40,477 bases of DNA from JAVBUP01 sp031555175 (GTDB taxonomy: Bacteria > Bacillota_I > Bacilli_A > Erysipelotrichales > Coprobacillaceae). The translations under genes were made by a program, and so were the position numbers. The stretch spans positions 1 through 40,477 of the forward strand of contig JAVBUP010000004.1 in assembly GCA_031555175.1 (NCBI GenBank). Direction: 5' to 3'. The notes beneath the pieces were generated by a model that saw only the letters and a list, made by a program, of their open reading frames with translations, searched no databases and was not told the DNA's origin. Positions within the stretch are counted from its first letter, which is position 1. Each line of letters starts with the position of its first letter. This document shows, piece by piece, positions 16,434 through 23,759 of this stretch.

Positions 16434-17010
16434 ATCTTACAATAATTTCACCTTGTGCAGATCCTGGAATAGCGGCAGCATTAGCTTCGTCAGTATCTAC
16501 ATGAGCAGCAGGTGCAAATTTATCGCTAACACGAATCACTACATCTCCAAATGTTGTTGTTCTTTGATCTGTTACAACTTTTAACTCAACGATTTGTTTA
16601 TCTACAACACCATGTTCAGCAGCAGCTTCAGGTGTTAAATGCACATGTCTTTTTGCAGCAATTACACCACAAGGGATTTCTACACTTCCAGCAGGACCAA
16701 TTAGTGTACATCCAGGTGTTCCCTCAACATTTCCTGATTCTCTAACAGGAGCAACAATACCTACAGTTCTAGCATCAGTCAACGATAATTCAACTTGAGT
16801 ATCAGGCCTTTCTGGACCTAAAATAATAACATTTTTTAATTCTCCCTTAGGACCAACTACTGTTACTCTTTCTTCACAAGCAAATTGACCAGGTTGAGAT
16901 AAATCTTTCTTAAAAGTTAATTGGTATCCTTTACCAAATAATACATCTAAATCATTTCTACTAACATGCACATGACGTGCAGATATTTCTACTAATACAG
17001 TTTTTGTCAT
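16432..17010 (-). CDS. PduL-type phosphate acyltransferase
   Basis: Transfers an acyl group between CoA and phosphate (acetyl- or propanoyl-phosphate formation), which with acetate kinase gives ATP in fermentation. The 192-aa protein carries the paired zinc-binding motifs of the PduL family: ARHVHVS (His13, His15), AKRHVHL (His122, His124) and the late His170 in AAHVDTDEAN. There is no N-terminal extension of the kind that targets PduL to bacterial microcompartments, and no shell genes are near, so a housekeeping phosphotransacetylase role is likely (inference). AAAGGAGA precedes the ATG at 17010. Confidence 0.93.
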   Translation of the reverse strand: MTKTVLVEISARHVHVSRNDLDVLFGKGYQLTFKKDLSQPGQFACEERVTVVGPKGELKNVIILGPERPDTQVELSLTDARTVGIVAPVRESGNVEGTPGCTLIGPAGSVEIPCGVIAAKRHVHLTPEAAAEHGVVDKQIVELKVVTDQRTTTFGDVVIRVSDKFAPAAHVDTDEANAAAIPGSAQGEIIVR

Positions 17011-17038
17011 TTATATGTCTCCTTTATATTACATTTAT

Positions 17039-17067
17039 ATTTTAAAGGAAATAAACATGTTTTACAA
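17039..17067 (-). promoter_or_regulatory. Sigma-A promoter of the phosphotransacylase gene
   Basis: On the minus strand TTGTAA (17062-17067), a 17-bp spacer and TAAAAT (17039-17044). Confidence 0.7.
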
Positions 17068-17142
17068 CCCAAAAACTCAGTTAATAGTGATATATACTCG
17101 TTGATATGATACAATAATTATGTAGTATAACTAAATAAGCTT

Positions 17143-17207
17143 CAAACAAATAAATGGCATCATCTGTTTGTTTTTTATTTTCAAAAATATAAAAAACAAA
17201 CAGGAGG
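17143..17207 (+). promoter_or_regulatory. Possible attenuator in the rhuM leader
   Basis: Three mutually pairing segments are seen. Segment 2 (17164-17178) is perfectly complementary over 15 bp to segment 3 (17189-17203), whose end overlaps the AGGAGG ribosome site at 17202-17207. The TGTTTG inside segment 2 (17165-17170) can instead pair with CAAACA at 17143-17148, and that hairpin is followed directly by six Ts like a terminator. So one fold would stop transcription and the other would partly hide the ribosome site. A possible promoter is TGATACAAT at 17107-17115. The regulation is inferred. Confidence 0.5.
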
Positions 17208-17215
17208 TTTTCAAA

Positions 17216-18214
17216 ATGGAAAACAAATATTCAGAAGTATTGATGTACCAAACAGATGATGGCATTACAAGAATCGAAGTAAAGTATGAAGAGGATACGG
17301 TATGGCTCACTGCGGGGCATATGGCTGAACTTTTTGGTCGTGACTCGAAGACAATTAGAAAGCATATTACTAATATCTTTAGCGAAGGTGAATTGTCAGA
17401 GAATTCAACTGTCGCAAAATTTGCGACAGTTCAGTTGGAAGGGAGCCGAAAAGTAGGTAGAGATATTGAATACTATAACCTAGATGTAATAATAAGTGTT
17501 GGATATAGGGTTAAATCACTAAGAGGAACTCAGTTTAGGATTTGGGCTAATTCAATATTAAAGGAATATATTATTAAGGGATTTGCATTGGATGATATCA
17601 AACTAAAGGAGAATGGTGGAGGAACTTACTATGAAGAACTCTTAGAAAGAATAAGAGATATTCGTTCAAGTGAAAAAGTATTTTGGAGAAAAGTTCTTGA
17701 TATTTTCGCTACAAGTATAGATTATAATCCGAGAGGTGAAGAGACGAAGTTATTCTTTTCTATTGTGCAAAATAAAATCCATTATGCTGCTCATGGACAT
17801 ACTGCTGCTGAAATAGTATATGATCGTATTGATAGTACTAAAGAGCATTTAGGTTTAACAAACTGGAATGGGCAAAACCTGGGGAAGAAAGATATTATCA
17901 TAGCAAAAAACTATTTATCAGAAGAAGAATTGAAAGTTTTAAATATTTATGTTTCTATGTACTTGGATTTTGCCGAACTTCAAGCTCTTCGTAGAAATCC
18001 AATGTATATGAAAAACTGGCTAGATATAATGGATAGATTTATTCATGCTTCTGGGGATGAACTTCTAGAAAACGCTGGTAAAATTTCTCATCATGAGGCG
18101 TTGGAAAAAGCGTTCAAGGAGTATGAGATATATAGACAAGAACGTTTAAATGATAAATCTAAGGTGGAGTTGGATTTTGAGCATTTGCTGTCTAAAGTAG
18201 ATGAAATAAAATGA
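17216..18214 (+). CDS. RhuM family protein (virulence RhuM/Fic-DOC associated)
   Basis: A 332-aa cytosolic protein of the RhuM family. The N-terminus has the family's DNA-binding-like segment (VWLTAGHMAELFGRDSKTI with RKHITNIFSEGEL), then SRKVGRDIEYYNLDVIISVG and RVKSLRGTQFRIWA, all strongly conserved in RhuM proteins. The C-terminal half (YYEELLERIRDIRSSEK, FFSIVQNKIHYAAHGHTAAEI, RRNPMYMKNW) is also typical. RhuM genes are accessory, found in pathogenicity and defence islands; the biochemical role is not settled. The ATG at 17216 follows AGGAGG; the frame opens upstream inside the leader hairpin and that part is not counted. No terminator is seen downstream. Confidence 0.88.
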   Translation: MENKYSEVLMYQTDDGITRIEVKYEEDTVWLTAGHMAELFGRDSKTIRKHITNIFSEGELSENSTVAKFATVQLEGSRKVGRDIEYYNLDVIISVGYRVKSLRGTQFRIWANSILKEYIIKGFALDDIKLKENGGGTYYEELLERIRDIRSSEKVFWRKVLDIFATSIDYNPRGEETKLFFSIVQNKIHYAAHGHTAAEIVYDRIDSTKEHLGLTNWNGQNLGKKDIIIAKNYLSEEELKVLNIYVSMYLDFAELQALRRNPMYMKNWLDIMDRFIHASGDELLENAGKISHHEALEKAFKEYEIYRQERLNDKSKVELDFEHLLSKVDEIK

Positions 18215-18269
18215 TTTGGGAAATGGAATTGATTTTTCACCCTATTTTGATTTTTACAACGTATTCTGA

Positions 18270-18298
18270 TTGAATAAACGTATGAAATCCATTAAAAT
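18270..18298 (+). promoter_or_regulatory. Sigma-A promoter of ung-folC
   Basis: TTGAAT (18270-18275), a 17-bp spacer and TAAAAT (18293-18298), 25 bp before the ung start. Confidence 0.72.
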
Positions 18299-18322
18299 AT
18301 ATCTAGTTAGTGAGGTGATAGT

Positions 18323-19003
18323 ATGATATCTTCATGGGAAGCTTTTATTGCACAAGAGCAATGCAAAGAATACTATAAAAAAATAGAATCGTTTTTAGAT
18401 GAAGAGTATCAATTGAAAACTATCTATCCACAAAGAAATGATATTTTGAATTGCTTTGAATATACTCCGTTGGATAAAATAAAAGTTGTAATACTAGGGC
18501 AAGATCCTTATCATCAACCTAACCAAGCGCATGGTTTATCTTTTTCTGTGAAATATGGAGTTAAGGTTCCACCTTCGCTTAATAATATATATAAAGAACT
18601 ATATAATGATTTGGGTTATACTGCTATATCGCATGGAAACTTAGAATCATGGGCTAAGCAAGGTGTGCTTTTGTTGAACAATGTTTTAACAGTAGAGTAC
18701 AACAAGCCAAACTCTCATAAGGATATCGGTTGGGAGTCTTTTACTGATGAAGTGTTTAGAGTATTAAATAATCAAGATCAACCAATCGTATTTATTTTGT
18801 GGGGTAAACATGCAGCTAAGAAGAAAGTATTACTAAATAATCCCAAGCATTTAATCATTCAAGGATGTCATCCCTCACCACTAAGTGCATACCATGGATT
18901 CTTTGGAAGCAAACCTTTCTCAAAAACGAACGAGTATTTAGTAAATAATAATGTAGAGCCAATTAATTGGCAAATTGAGGATGAATCATGTTTAAAGATA
19001 TAA
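18323..19003 (+). CDS. ung: Uracil-DNA glycosylase, family 1
   Basis: Removes uracil from DNA in base excision repair. The 226-aa protein has the water-activating loop GQDPYHQ (Asp61, His64), the Phe of GLSFSV that stacks on uracil, the Asn of VLLLNNVLTV that reads uracil, and the leucine loop HPSPLSAYHGFFG (His183). GAGGTGAT is the ribosome site. The 3' end overlaps folC by 16 bp in another frame, so translation is probably coupled. Confidence 0.97.
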   Translation: MISSWEAFIAQEQCKEYYKKIESFLDEEYQLKTIYPQRNDILNCFEYTPLDKIKVVILGQDPYHQPNQAHGLSFSVKYGVKVPPSLNNIYKELYNDLGYTAISHGNLESWAKQGVLLLNNVLTVEYNKPNSHKDIGWESFTDEVFRVLNNQDQPIVFILWGKHAAKKKVLLNNPKHLIIQGCHPSPLSAYHGFFGSKPFSKTNEYLVNNNVEPINWQIEDESCLKI

Positions 19004-20202
19004 AAGAGGCTATCTCTTATATTGAAACAAGGGGTGGCAAACATCAACTTGATTGGTATAAAGAGTTTTTAAAGAAAATAAAAATAGAATATAACCATCA
19101 TAAATTTATTCATGTTACGGGGACAAATGGTAAAGGAAGTACCGTTAACTATATTGCTAATATTTTAATAAATAGTGGATATAGGGTAGGAACATTTACT
19201 TCGCCATATTTATTAGTACATAATGATCGCATCAGAATAAATAATAAGAATATCTCAGATGAAGAACTGCTAAGATACATTAATAAATACTGCGAAATAA
19301 TTGATGAAAATAAACTATCAATGTTTGAAATAGACTTATTAATCGCTTTAGAATATTTTACTTTAAATGAAGTAGATTTCGTTATTCTAGAAGTAGGTAT
19401 TGGGGGTACTTTAGATAAAACAAATATAATCGAAAATCCCTTAGTAAGTGTGATAACTAGTGTAGGAGAAGATCATCTTGATCTACTAGGCCCAACGATA
19501 TTAGATATCGCTAAAAATAAGGCCGGAATTATCAAAAGGAATGGTATTGTTATTACTCCTAAAGTAACTGATAAATATTATGATATTATTACCGATAAAG
19601 CAAGGAAAGAGAATGCGCACTTAATAGAGGTTGAAGTGCCCACTAATAGTGACTTTCCAATTGAATTTGAATATCAAAATCAAAACTATAAATTGGGTGA
19701 TGTGGGATTATATCAGATAAGTAATGCTTGCTTAGCAATAGAGGCGGTAAGGGCATTGATTAGATATCATATAATTATAAAAGAAGATATTATTAGAGAA
19801 TCTTTACTTAATACGACATGGAGTGGCAGATTTGAAAGATGCACATATGCCGGAAAAGAGTTCTATCTTGATGGAGCCCATAATGTACATGGAATAAAAG
19901 CATTAGTAGACAGTATTGAGCATAAAAAAGGTGATAGAAAAGTATGTATTATATTCTCGGCTTTGGCAGATAAAAAATATGATGAGATGATAGATTTATT
20001 AAAACCGGTTTGTGATAAGTTGATTATCACAACATTTGATGATTCGAGAAAAATGGATATTTCTTTATTTGAGAATAGAAATGATTTAAATGTAGTAGAA
20101 AACTTTGAAGAAGCTTTAGATAGTGCTCTATTAGGAGATTACTTTGTTGTAGTTACAGGATCATTACATTTTGTAAGCAGTGTTAAAAAGGTAATCCTTT
20201 AA
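18988..20202 (+). CDS. folC: Folylpolyglutamate synthase / dihydrofolate synthase
   Basis: A Mur-ligase-family enzyme that adds glutamate to folates (and in many bacteria to dihydropteroate), trapping them in the cell. The 404-aa protein has the P-loop VTGTNGKGS (43-51), the LEVGIGGTLDKTN region, SVGEDHLDLLG, and the C-domain LDGAHNVHG signature. The ATG at 18988 lies inside the end of ung with GAGGATG before it. With folT behind a THF riboswitch 2 kb downstream, two folate genes lie close together, which suggests reliance on imported folate (inference). Confidence 0.95.
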   Translation: MFKDIKEAISYIETRGGKHQLDWYKEFLKKIKIEYNHHKFIHVTGTNGKGSTVNYIANILINSGYRVGTFTSPYLLVHNDRIRINNKNISDEELLRYINKYCEIIDENKLSMFEIDLLIALEYFTLNEVDFVILEVGIGGTLDKTNIIENPLVSVITSVGEDHLDLLGPTILDIAKNKAGIIKRNGIVITPKVTDKYYDIITDKARKENAHLIEVEVPTNSDFPIEFEYQNQNYKLGDVGLYQISNACLAIEAVRALIRYHIIIKEDIIRESLLNTTWSGRFERCTYAGKEFYLDGAHNVHGIKALVDSIEHKKGDRKVCIIFSALADKKYDEMIDLLKPVCDKLIITTFDDSRKMDISLFENRNDLNVVENFEEALDSALLGDYFVVVTGSLHFVSSVKKVIL

Positions 20203-20216
20203 TAAACACTGCTTTT
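20175..20216 (+). terminator. Rho-independent terminator of ung-folC
   Basis: Outer stem AAGCAGTGTT (20175-20184) / AACACTGCTT (20205-20214), inner stem AAAGG / CCTTT with loop TAAT, then Ts. It overlaps the last folC codons. Confidence 0.82.
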
Positions 20217-20229
20217 ATAACATCACAAA

Positions 20230-20258
20230 TTGCATTGTAACATAATATTTGTTATAAT
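20230..20258 (+). promoter_or_regulatory. Sigma-A promoter of the AbiE-like pair
   Basis: TTGCAT (20230-20235), a 17-bp spacer and TATAAT (20253-20258). A second TATAAT lies at 20264-20269, without a -35. Confidence 0.7.
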
Positions 20259-20280
20259 AGCGTTATAATGGGTGATTGAA

Positions 20281-21267
20281 ATGAAATTTGAAAATTATTT
20301 GAAAGAAGTATTTGGAAAAGAACTATATATTGAGAATATGAGTGATAACTACTTTGCTCCTATTTTTCTTCACGAGCAGTATGAGTTCTTTAAATCTAAA
20401 ATACAAGAAACTTATGTCCATTTTGTTGTAGTTAAGGAAAAAACGCCACAAATACAAAGTTTACATAAGCATTTAGAGTTACTAAACTCTTATGGAATTG
20501 ATAAACCAATACTAGTTTTTGATTCGCTAAGAAAAGAGAAGAGAAACAGATTGATACAGGAAAGAATTCCTTTTATTTGTGATAATAGACAAATGTATAT
20601 TCCATATTTATGTATGGATATCAACGAGTATAATAATAACGTTGTCGTAAATAAATCTACTTTTTCAGTTTGGGCACAAGTGTTATTTATTTATTTTGCA
20701 CTAAATAAGATTAAGGTTGTTGATGTTAGTGAACTCATTGATAAGTTTTCTTTTTCTAGTATGACAGCTAGTAGGGCGTTAAGAGAACTATGTGATTTTG
20801 GGTTATTGATAGACGATGGAAATAGAACGCGCAAGAAATATAGACTAATAGATATGAAGAATTATTGGGCCAATGGGAGCAAGGCATTAATGTCTCCTGT
20901 TAAAAGCAAACTATACTTTGAAAATAAGCCTAAAAATATAAAAACTCTATTTTCTGGAGAAACAGCATTATCTAGGCAATCAATGTTGATAGATGCAAAT
21001 ATGGTTACTCTTGCTACTGTTTTTAAGAATAGGAATGAAATCGAAAAAGATAGTAAGCTATTAGAGGATATTGAAGATTTGAATCAACATGTGTATTGTG
21101 TAGAGTTTTGGAAATATGATCCATGCATATTATCAAAAGATAAAGTACACGTAGACATAATATCTTTATATTCTGCCATGCAGTCTCATAATGATTCTAG
21201 GATAGATATAGAGTTTAAAAAACTACTTGAGGAGGAATTGTATGGAAAGGATGGATATATTTACTAA
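20281..21267 (+). CDS. Winged-helix AbiEi-like antitoxin/regulator
   Basis: A 328-aa protein, probably the regulator or antitoxin half of an AbiE-type (type IV) toxin-antitoxin pair. About residues 125-190 look like a winged helix (VDVSELIDKFSFSSMTASRA then LRELCDFGLL). After it come features common in AbiEi-like proteins: a FSGETALSRQSML segment, a WKYDP motif, and a C-terminal VDIISLYSAM with acidic residues. The N-terminal 120 residues form a separate alpha/beta domain that I do not recognise. The ATG at 20281 has GGTGAT four bases upstream. It overlaps the next gene by 26 bp, which ties the two together. Confidence 0.65.
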   Translation: MKFENYLKEVFGKELYIENMSDNYFAPIFLHEQYEFFKSKIQETYVHFVVVKEKTPQIQSLHKHLELLNSYGIDKPILVFDSLRKEKRNRLIQERIPFICDNRQMYIPYLCMDINEYNNNVVVNKSTFSVWAQVLFIYFALNKIKVVDVSELIDKFSFSSMTASRALRELCDFGLLIDDGNRTRKKYRLIDMKNYWANGSKALMSPVKSKLYFENKPKNIKTLFSGETALSRQSMLIDANMVTLATVFKNRNEIEKDSKLLEDIEDLNQHVYCVEFWKYDPCILSKDKVHVDIISLYSAMQSHNDSRIDIEFKKLLEEELYGKDGYIY

Positions 21268-21964
21268 GCATTTTGTTGAATATAGAGATTATTATATTAT
21301 TATTGGTGGCACAGCATGCGGTTTTATATTTGAAAGCTATGGGGAACAATTTAGAGCTACGAAGGATATTGATATTGTTTTAGTGGTAGAACTATTGGAT
21401 AAAGAATTTGCATTGGGGATGTGGGAGTTCATTTCAAATGGAGAATATGAACATAAGTATGTAAACACTAATAAGAGTTGCTACCGTTTTGATAAACCAA
21501 AGAATGGCGGATACCCAAAGCAAATAGAGCTATTTACTAGAAAACTAACTGACTTTGAATTGCGCCCAGGAGCACACTTGCTACCACTACACGTTTCTGA
21601 TGAAGTATCAAGTTTATCAGCTATATTGCTAGATGATGATTACTATTATTTTTTGTTAGGTGGAGTTAAGATAATAAATGGCTTACAGTTTTCAGATGAA
21701 TCAAGAATAATAGCATTTAAAGCTAAGGCATGGCGTGAAATAGAATATAGAATGGAAAATGGTTTGCATGGTAGTAAAGATGAAATGAATAAGCACAAAA
21801 ATGATATATTGAAACTAGCAAGAGTTTTAGATAGAAATATGCAAATAACTCTTCCGCAGAAAATAAAGGAAGATTTAGAATATTTTATAGATAAAATTTC
21901 TGGCTTAGCAGAAGTAGATTCAATTATTGTTGATGTATTAAGACATTACTTTAATTTAAGATAA
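21242..21964 (+). CDS. AbiEii-like nucleotidyltransferase (toxin candidate)
   Basis: A 240-aa protein with an N-terminal nucleotidyltransferase core: IIGGTACGFIFE (GGTA at 22-25) and FRATKDIDIVL (metal-binding DID at 42-44). A C-terminal motif with conserved charged residues, FKAKAWREI (Lys160) and GSKDEMNKHKNDILKLA (Asp180, His185), matches the pattern in AbiEii/AbiGii toxins, which transfer nucleotides to targets such as tRNA. The GGSxxD-like spacing is looser than in the classic family (GGTA), so it may be a divergent branch. AGGAGG (21230-21235) sets the ATG at 21242. Confidence 0.75.
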   Translation: MERMDIFTKHFVEYRDYYIIIGGTACGFIFESYGEQFRATKDIDIVLVVELLDKEFALGMWEFISNGEYEHKYVNTNKSCYRFDKPKNGGYPKQIELFTRKLTDFELRPGAHLLPLHVSDEVSSLSAILLDDDYYYFLLGGVKIINGLQFSDESRIIAFKAKAWREIEYRMENGLHGSKDEMNKHKNDILKLARVLDRNMQITLPQKIKEDLEYFIDKISGLAEVDSIIVDVLRHYFNLR

Positions 21965-21984
21965 AGGGTTTTCCTTTATCTTTT
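21958..21984 (+). terminator. Rho-independent terminator of the AbiE-like pair
   Basis: Ten-bp stem AAGATAAAGG / CCTTTATCTT with loop GTTTT and following Ts; the left arm holds the stop codon. Confidence 0.88.
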
Positions 21985-21994
21985 CTTATGCGTT

Positions 21995-22003
21995 TGTTAT
22001 AAT
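21995..22003 (+). promoter_or_regulatory. Extended -10 promoter of the folT riboswitch transcript
   Basis: TGTTATAAT with TATAAT at 21998-22003; the -35 position holds only TTTATC within the previous terminator. Confidence 0.6.
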
Positions 22004-22010
22004 GCACTTA

Positions 22011-22100
22011 CAGAGTAAACAAATCGCGTTAAGTGCTATTGCATGGGATGTCGGCAATAGACGAAAGGAAACTGCGGTGATTTGTTGCGTCCGCTGAACA
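22011..22100 (+). promoter_or_regulatory. THF (tetrahydrofolate) riboswitch
   Basis: The aptamer matches the THF-I (folT) motif: CAGAGUA at the 5' side, CGCGUUAAGUGC, GGGAUGUC, ACGAAAGG, CUGCGGUGA and GCGUCCGCUG in the expected order. Pairings can be checked in the sequence: AACAAATC (22018-22025) with GATTTGTT (22079-22086), and CTATTGC (22036-22042) with GCAATAG (22054-22060). It precedes folT, its known target. A further small hairpin, CGCTT (22103-22107) / AAGCG (22115-22119), next to a T-rich stretch is the likely expression platform. Binding of reduced folate would be expected to lower folT expression. Confidence 0.95.
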
Positions 22101-22130
22101 AGCGCTTCTGTAGAAAGCGAGATTTTTAAA

Positions 22131-22940
22131 ATGAAAAAAATAAGTACAAGAACTATTGTATATGGTGCTTTTTTTGTGGCTATTGCCTTATTACTTGGTG
22201 GTGGCATACAGAGAGTAACTGGCATACCAGTATCAATAGATTTAAACATTGGTGGAGCCAAGCAGAGTATTGATTTAACTGTAATACCTTTGGCTATGTC
22301 TGGTATTATTTTAGGCCCTGTTGGGGCATTTATGGTTGGATTTGTATATGATAATTTAGGTTTTCTATTATTTAAGGGTGGTGTGGCATATAACCCTATA
22401 TTCACTATAGCTGATATAATGATTGCTTTAGTACCTGCTTTAATATATATGTATTTGAGAAAAAGGAAAGTAACATATTCTATTTCAAAAATAGTAATGT
22501 GTTTACTAGCTGTTTATGGTATCTTTGCAGTATTGTTTACTAGTGTCTTATCTACTGGTGGCAGTAAAGGTCAAAAACTATTTCAAATTGTTTCCTTTGA
22601 AAATGGTTTTGAGATAGTTAATTGGGGATTATTAATTGGAGTTTTAACTGCGATAATAATTTCTGAACTTATATTCTATATTCTAAATAAAAGACATATA
22701 AAGGATGGATATTATTCATTTGAAAAATTGTATATAGCGATATTCTTAGGAACATTAATTAGGTCAATGATATCAGGATTTGGATTATATAGTATGCAGG
22801 TAACTGCTGTAGGAAGTATTCCATTAGTCTATTATCTAGTGACCAGATTAATAACTCCATTGGTTGTCGTGCCAATTGTTACTACGATATTAATGGCATT
22901 TACACATGTTTTTAATAAGTATTCGAGCAGGATTAATTAA
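22131..22940 (+). CDS. folT: ECF transporter substrate-binding subunit FolT (folate uptake)
   Basis: The S component of an energy-coupling-factor transporter; it binds folate in the membrane and works with the shared EcfA-EcfA'-EcfT module, which is not in the window. The 269-aa protein has about six hydrophobic segments, a MKKISTRTIVYGAFFVAIA start and IPLAMSGIILGPVGAFMVGF, both typical of ECF S components. The folate specificity comes mainly from the THF riboswitch ahead of it. It is longer than most FolT proteins (about 170-190 aa). No strong ribosome site is visible before the ATG, which fits control through the leader. Confidence 0.9.
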   Translation: MKKISTRTIVYGAFFVAIALLLGGGIQRVTGIPVSIDLNIGGAKQSIDLTVIPLAMSGIILGPVGAFMVGFVYDNLGFLLFKGGVAYNPIFTIADIMIALVPALIYMYLRKRKVTYSISKIVMCLLAVYGIFAVLFTSVLSTGGSKGQKLFQIVSFENGFEIVNWGLLIGVLTAIIISELIFYILNKRHIKDGYYSFEKLYIAIFLGTLIRSMISGFGLYSMQVTAVGSIPLVYYLVTRLITPLVVVPIVTTILMAFTHVFNKYSSRIN

Positions 22941-22950
22941 TCCTGTTTTT
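22928..22950 (+). terminator. Rho-independent terminator of folT
   Basis: Stem CAGGATT / AATCCTG with loop AATT and five Ts, overlapping the stop codon. Confidence 0.88.
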
Positions 22951-22956
22951 GATTAT

Positions 22957-22983
22957 CAAAAAGCTATAGCCTCAGGCTATAGC
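22957..22983 (-). terminator. Rho-independent terminator of the XRE gene
   Basis: Perfect 9-bp stem GCTATAGCC / GGCTATAGC with a 3-nt loop; on the minus strand it is followed by Ts (As at 22958-22962). Confidence 0.85.
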
Positions 22984-23003
22984 AATTGTGTAAATATTAA
23001 TAA

Positions 23004-23240
23004 TTATTCTTCAAAAAATTTAATGATCTCTATTTCTAGAACATCAGAGATTCTTCCAAGGGTAGAAAGACTAAAACTTTTACGTCTATTAAAGCTTTCT
23101 ATTTCACATATATAGTCAACAGATAATTCTGCCTCATCTGCTAATTTTTGTTGTGTATATTTTCGCATCTTCCTGTATTTTCGTATATTCTTTCTAACAA
23201 CATCATAATAATAGTCATCTGTGTGTTTAAGTTGTGCCAT
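23004..23240 (-). CDS. Small XRE-family helix-turn-helix regulator
   Basis: A 78-aa DNA-binding protein consisting almost only of a Cro/CI-type helix-turn-helix: about residues 15-72, with YTQQKLADEAELSVDYICEI as the two helices. There is no effector domain. The ATG at 23240 follows AGGAGGTG closely. It is transcribed away from a complex intergenic region with inverted repeats (CGCAC / GTGCG at 23265-23281 sit just upstream). It may be the regulator of the island that starts at 24448, but the repeats at that promoter differ from those near its own start, so this is only a guess. Confidence 0.88.
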   Translation of the reverse strand: MAQLKHTDDYYYDVVRKNIRKYRKMRKYTQQKLADEAELSVDYICEIESFNRRKSFSLSTLGRISDVLEIEIIKFFEE

Positions 23241-23322
23241 CAGCCCACCTCCTATTGCTATTCTCGCACATCAAGAGTGCGAAGTATCGGGGCTTATGGC
23301 ACTTAAAGCGACTTTGCCAAAA

Positions 23323-23387
23323 ATATAAACTGATAACCCAATTGGAAATGAAATCATTCGGATTTCTTTGCGATTCTGAGTTTATAT
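23323..23387. repeat. Nested inverted repeat in the XRE upstream region
   Basis: Outer arms ATATAAACT (23323-23331) and AGTTTATAT (23379-23387) enclose an inner hairpin GAAATC / GATTTC with a 5-nt loop (23350-23366). It may act as an operator, a structured leader or the end of a lost mobile element; nothing more can be said from sequence. Confidence 0.45.
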
Positions 23388-23403
23388 GCCAAATGTAACA
23401 CTT

Positions 23404-23553
23404 TTGCAACAAAATATGAGTTAAATATAACGAATGTCTGATAGTGTTGCATATAGCAAAATGGCGAATATGAGGAAGTATTCTATAAAAGCAAATACGT
23501 AAATATTTAAACTTAAGGCACAGAGTATTCTCTATGAATAAATCTGTGTTTTT
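23404..23553 (+). ncRNA. Orphan transcription unit 1 (small RNA candidate)
   Basis: A promoter, TTGCAA (23404-23409), 16-bp spacer, TATAAC (23426-23431), and a terminator hairpin CACAGA / TCTGTG (23519-23548) followed by five Ts enclose about 115 nt with no gene above 22 codons. A frame of 22 codons (23434-23502, MSDSVAYSKMANMRKYSIKA...) has no ribosome site. It could be a small RNA; the -10 is imperfect. Confidence 0.35.
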
Positions 23554-23590
23554 AGTAGATTAAATGCACATATATTTATTCAATAAGCTA

Positions 23591-23759
23591 TTGAGTAACG
23601 ATAAATATATGCTATTATTATAGCGTCTGATGGATATAAATTTGTGACAAAAGCATAAGGAGTGCGGGTTTATTTGAGTAAGTGCACAACTTGTATGGGT
23701 ATTAAGTTCCTGTAGATTATTTATCATTGGGATATTTGCTAGTAACAAATATCCTTTTT
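23591..23759 (+). ncRNA. Orphan transcription unit 2 (small RNA or tiny peptide candidate)
   Basis: TTGAGT (23591-23596), a 16-bp spacer and TATTAT (23613-23618) form a plausible promoter. A strong terminator follows: stem GGATATTTG (23730-23738) / CAAATATCC (23746-23754) and five Ts. The transcript of about 135 nt has AAGGAG at 23657-23662 and a TTG-started 13-codon frame ending TAG (SKCTTCMGIKFL), whose two cysteines are notable. It matches no riboswitch or housekeeping RNA that I recognise. Confidence 0.4.

Noticed and set aside
23227..23412. 61-codon minus-strand frame
   Set aside because: No ribosome site; it lies in the inverted-repeat region and overlaps the start of the XRE gene.
23641..23730. 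Riboswitch in orphan unit 2
   Set aside because: I compared it by eye with common aptamers (glmS, T-box, SAM, ydaO) and saw none of their conserved cores; there is also no downstream gene to regulate.
23560..23748. 62-codon minus-strand frame
   Set aside because: Opposite to the promoter-terminator unit 2, with no ribosome site and unlikely protein composition.
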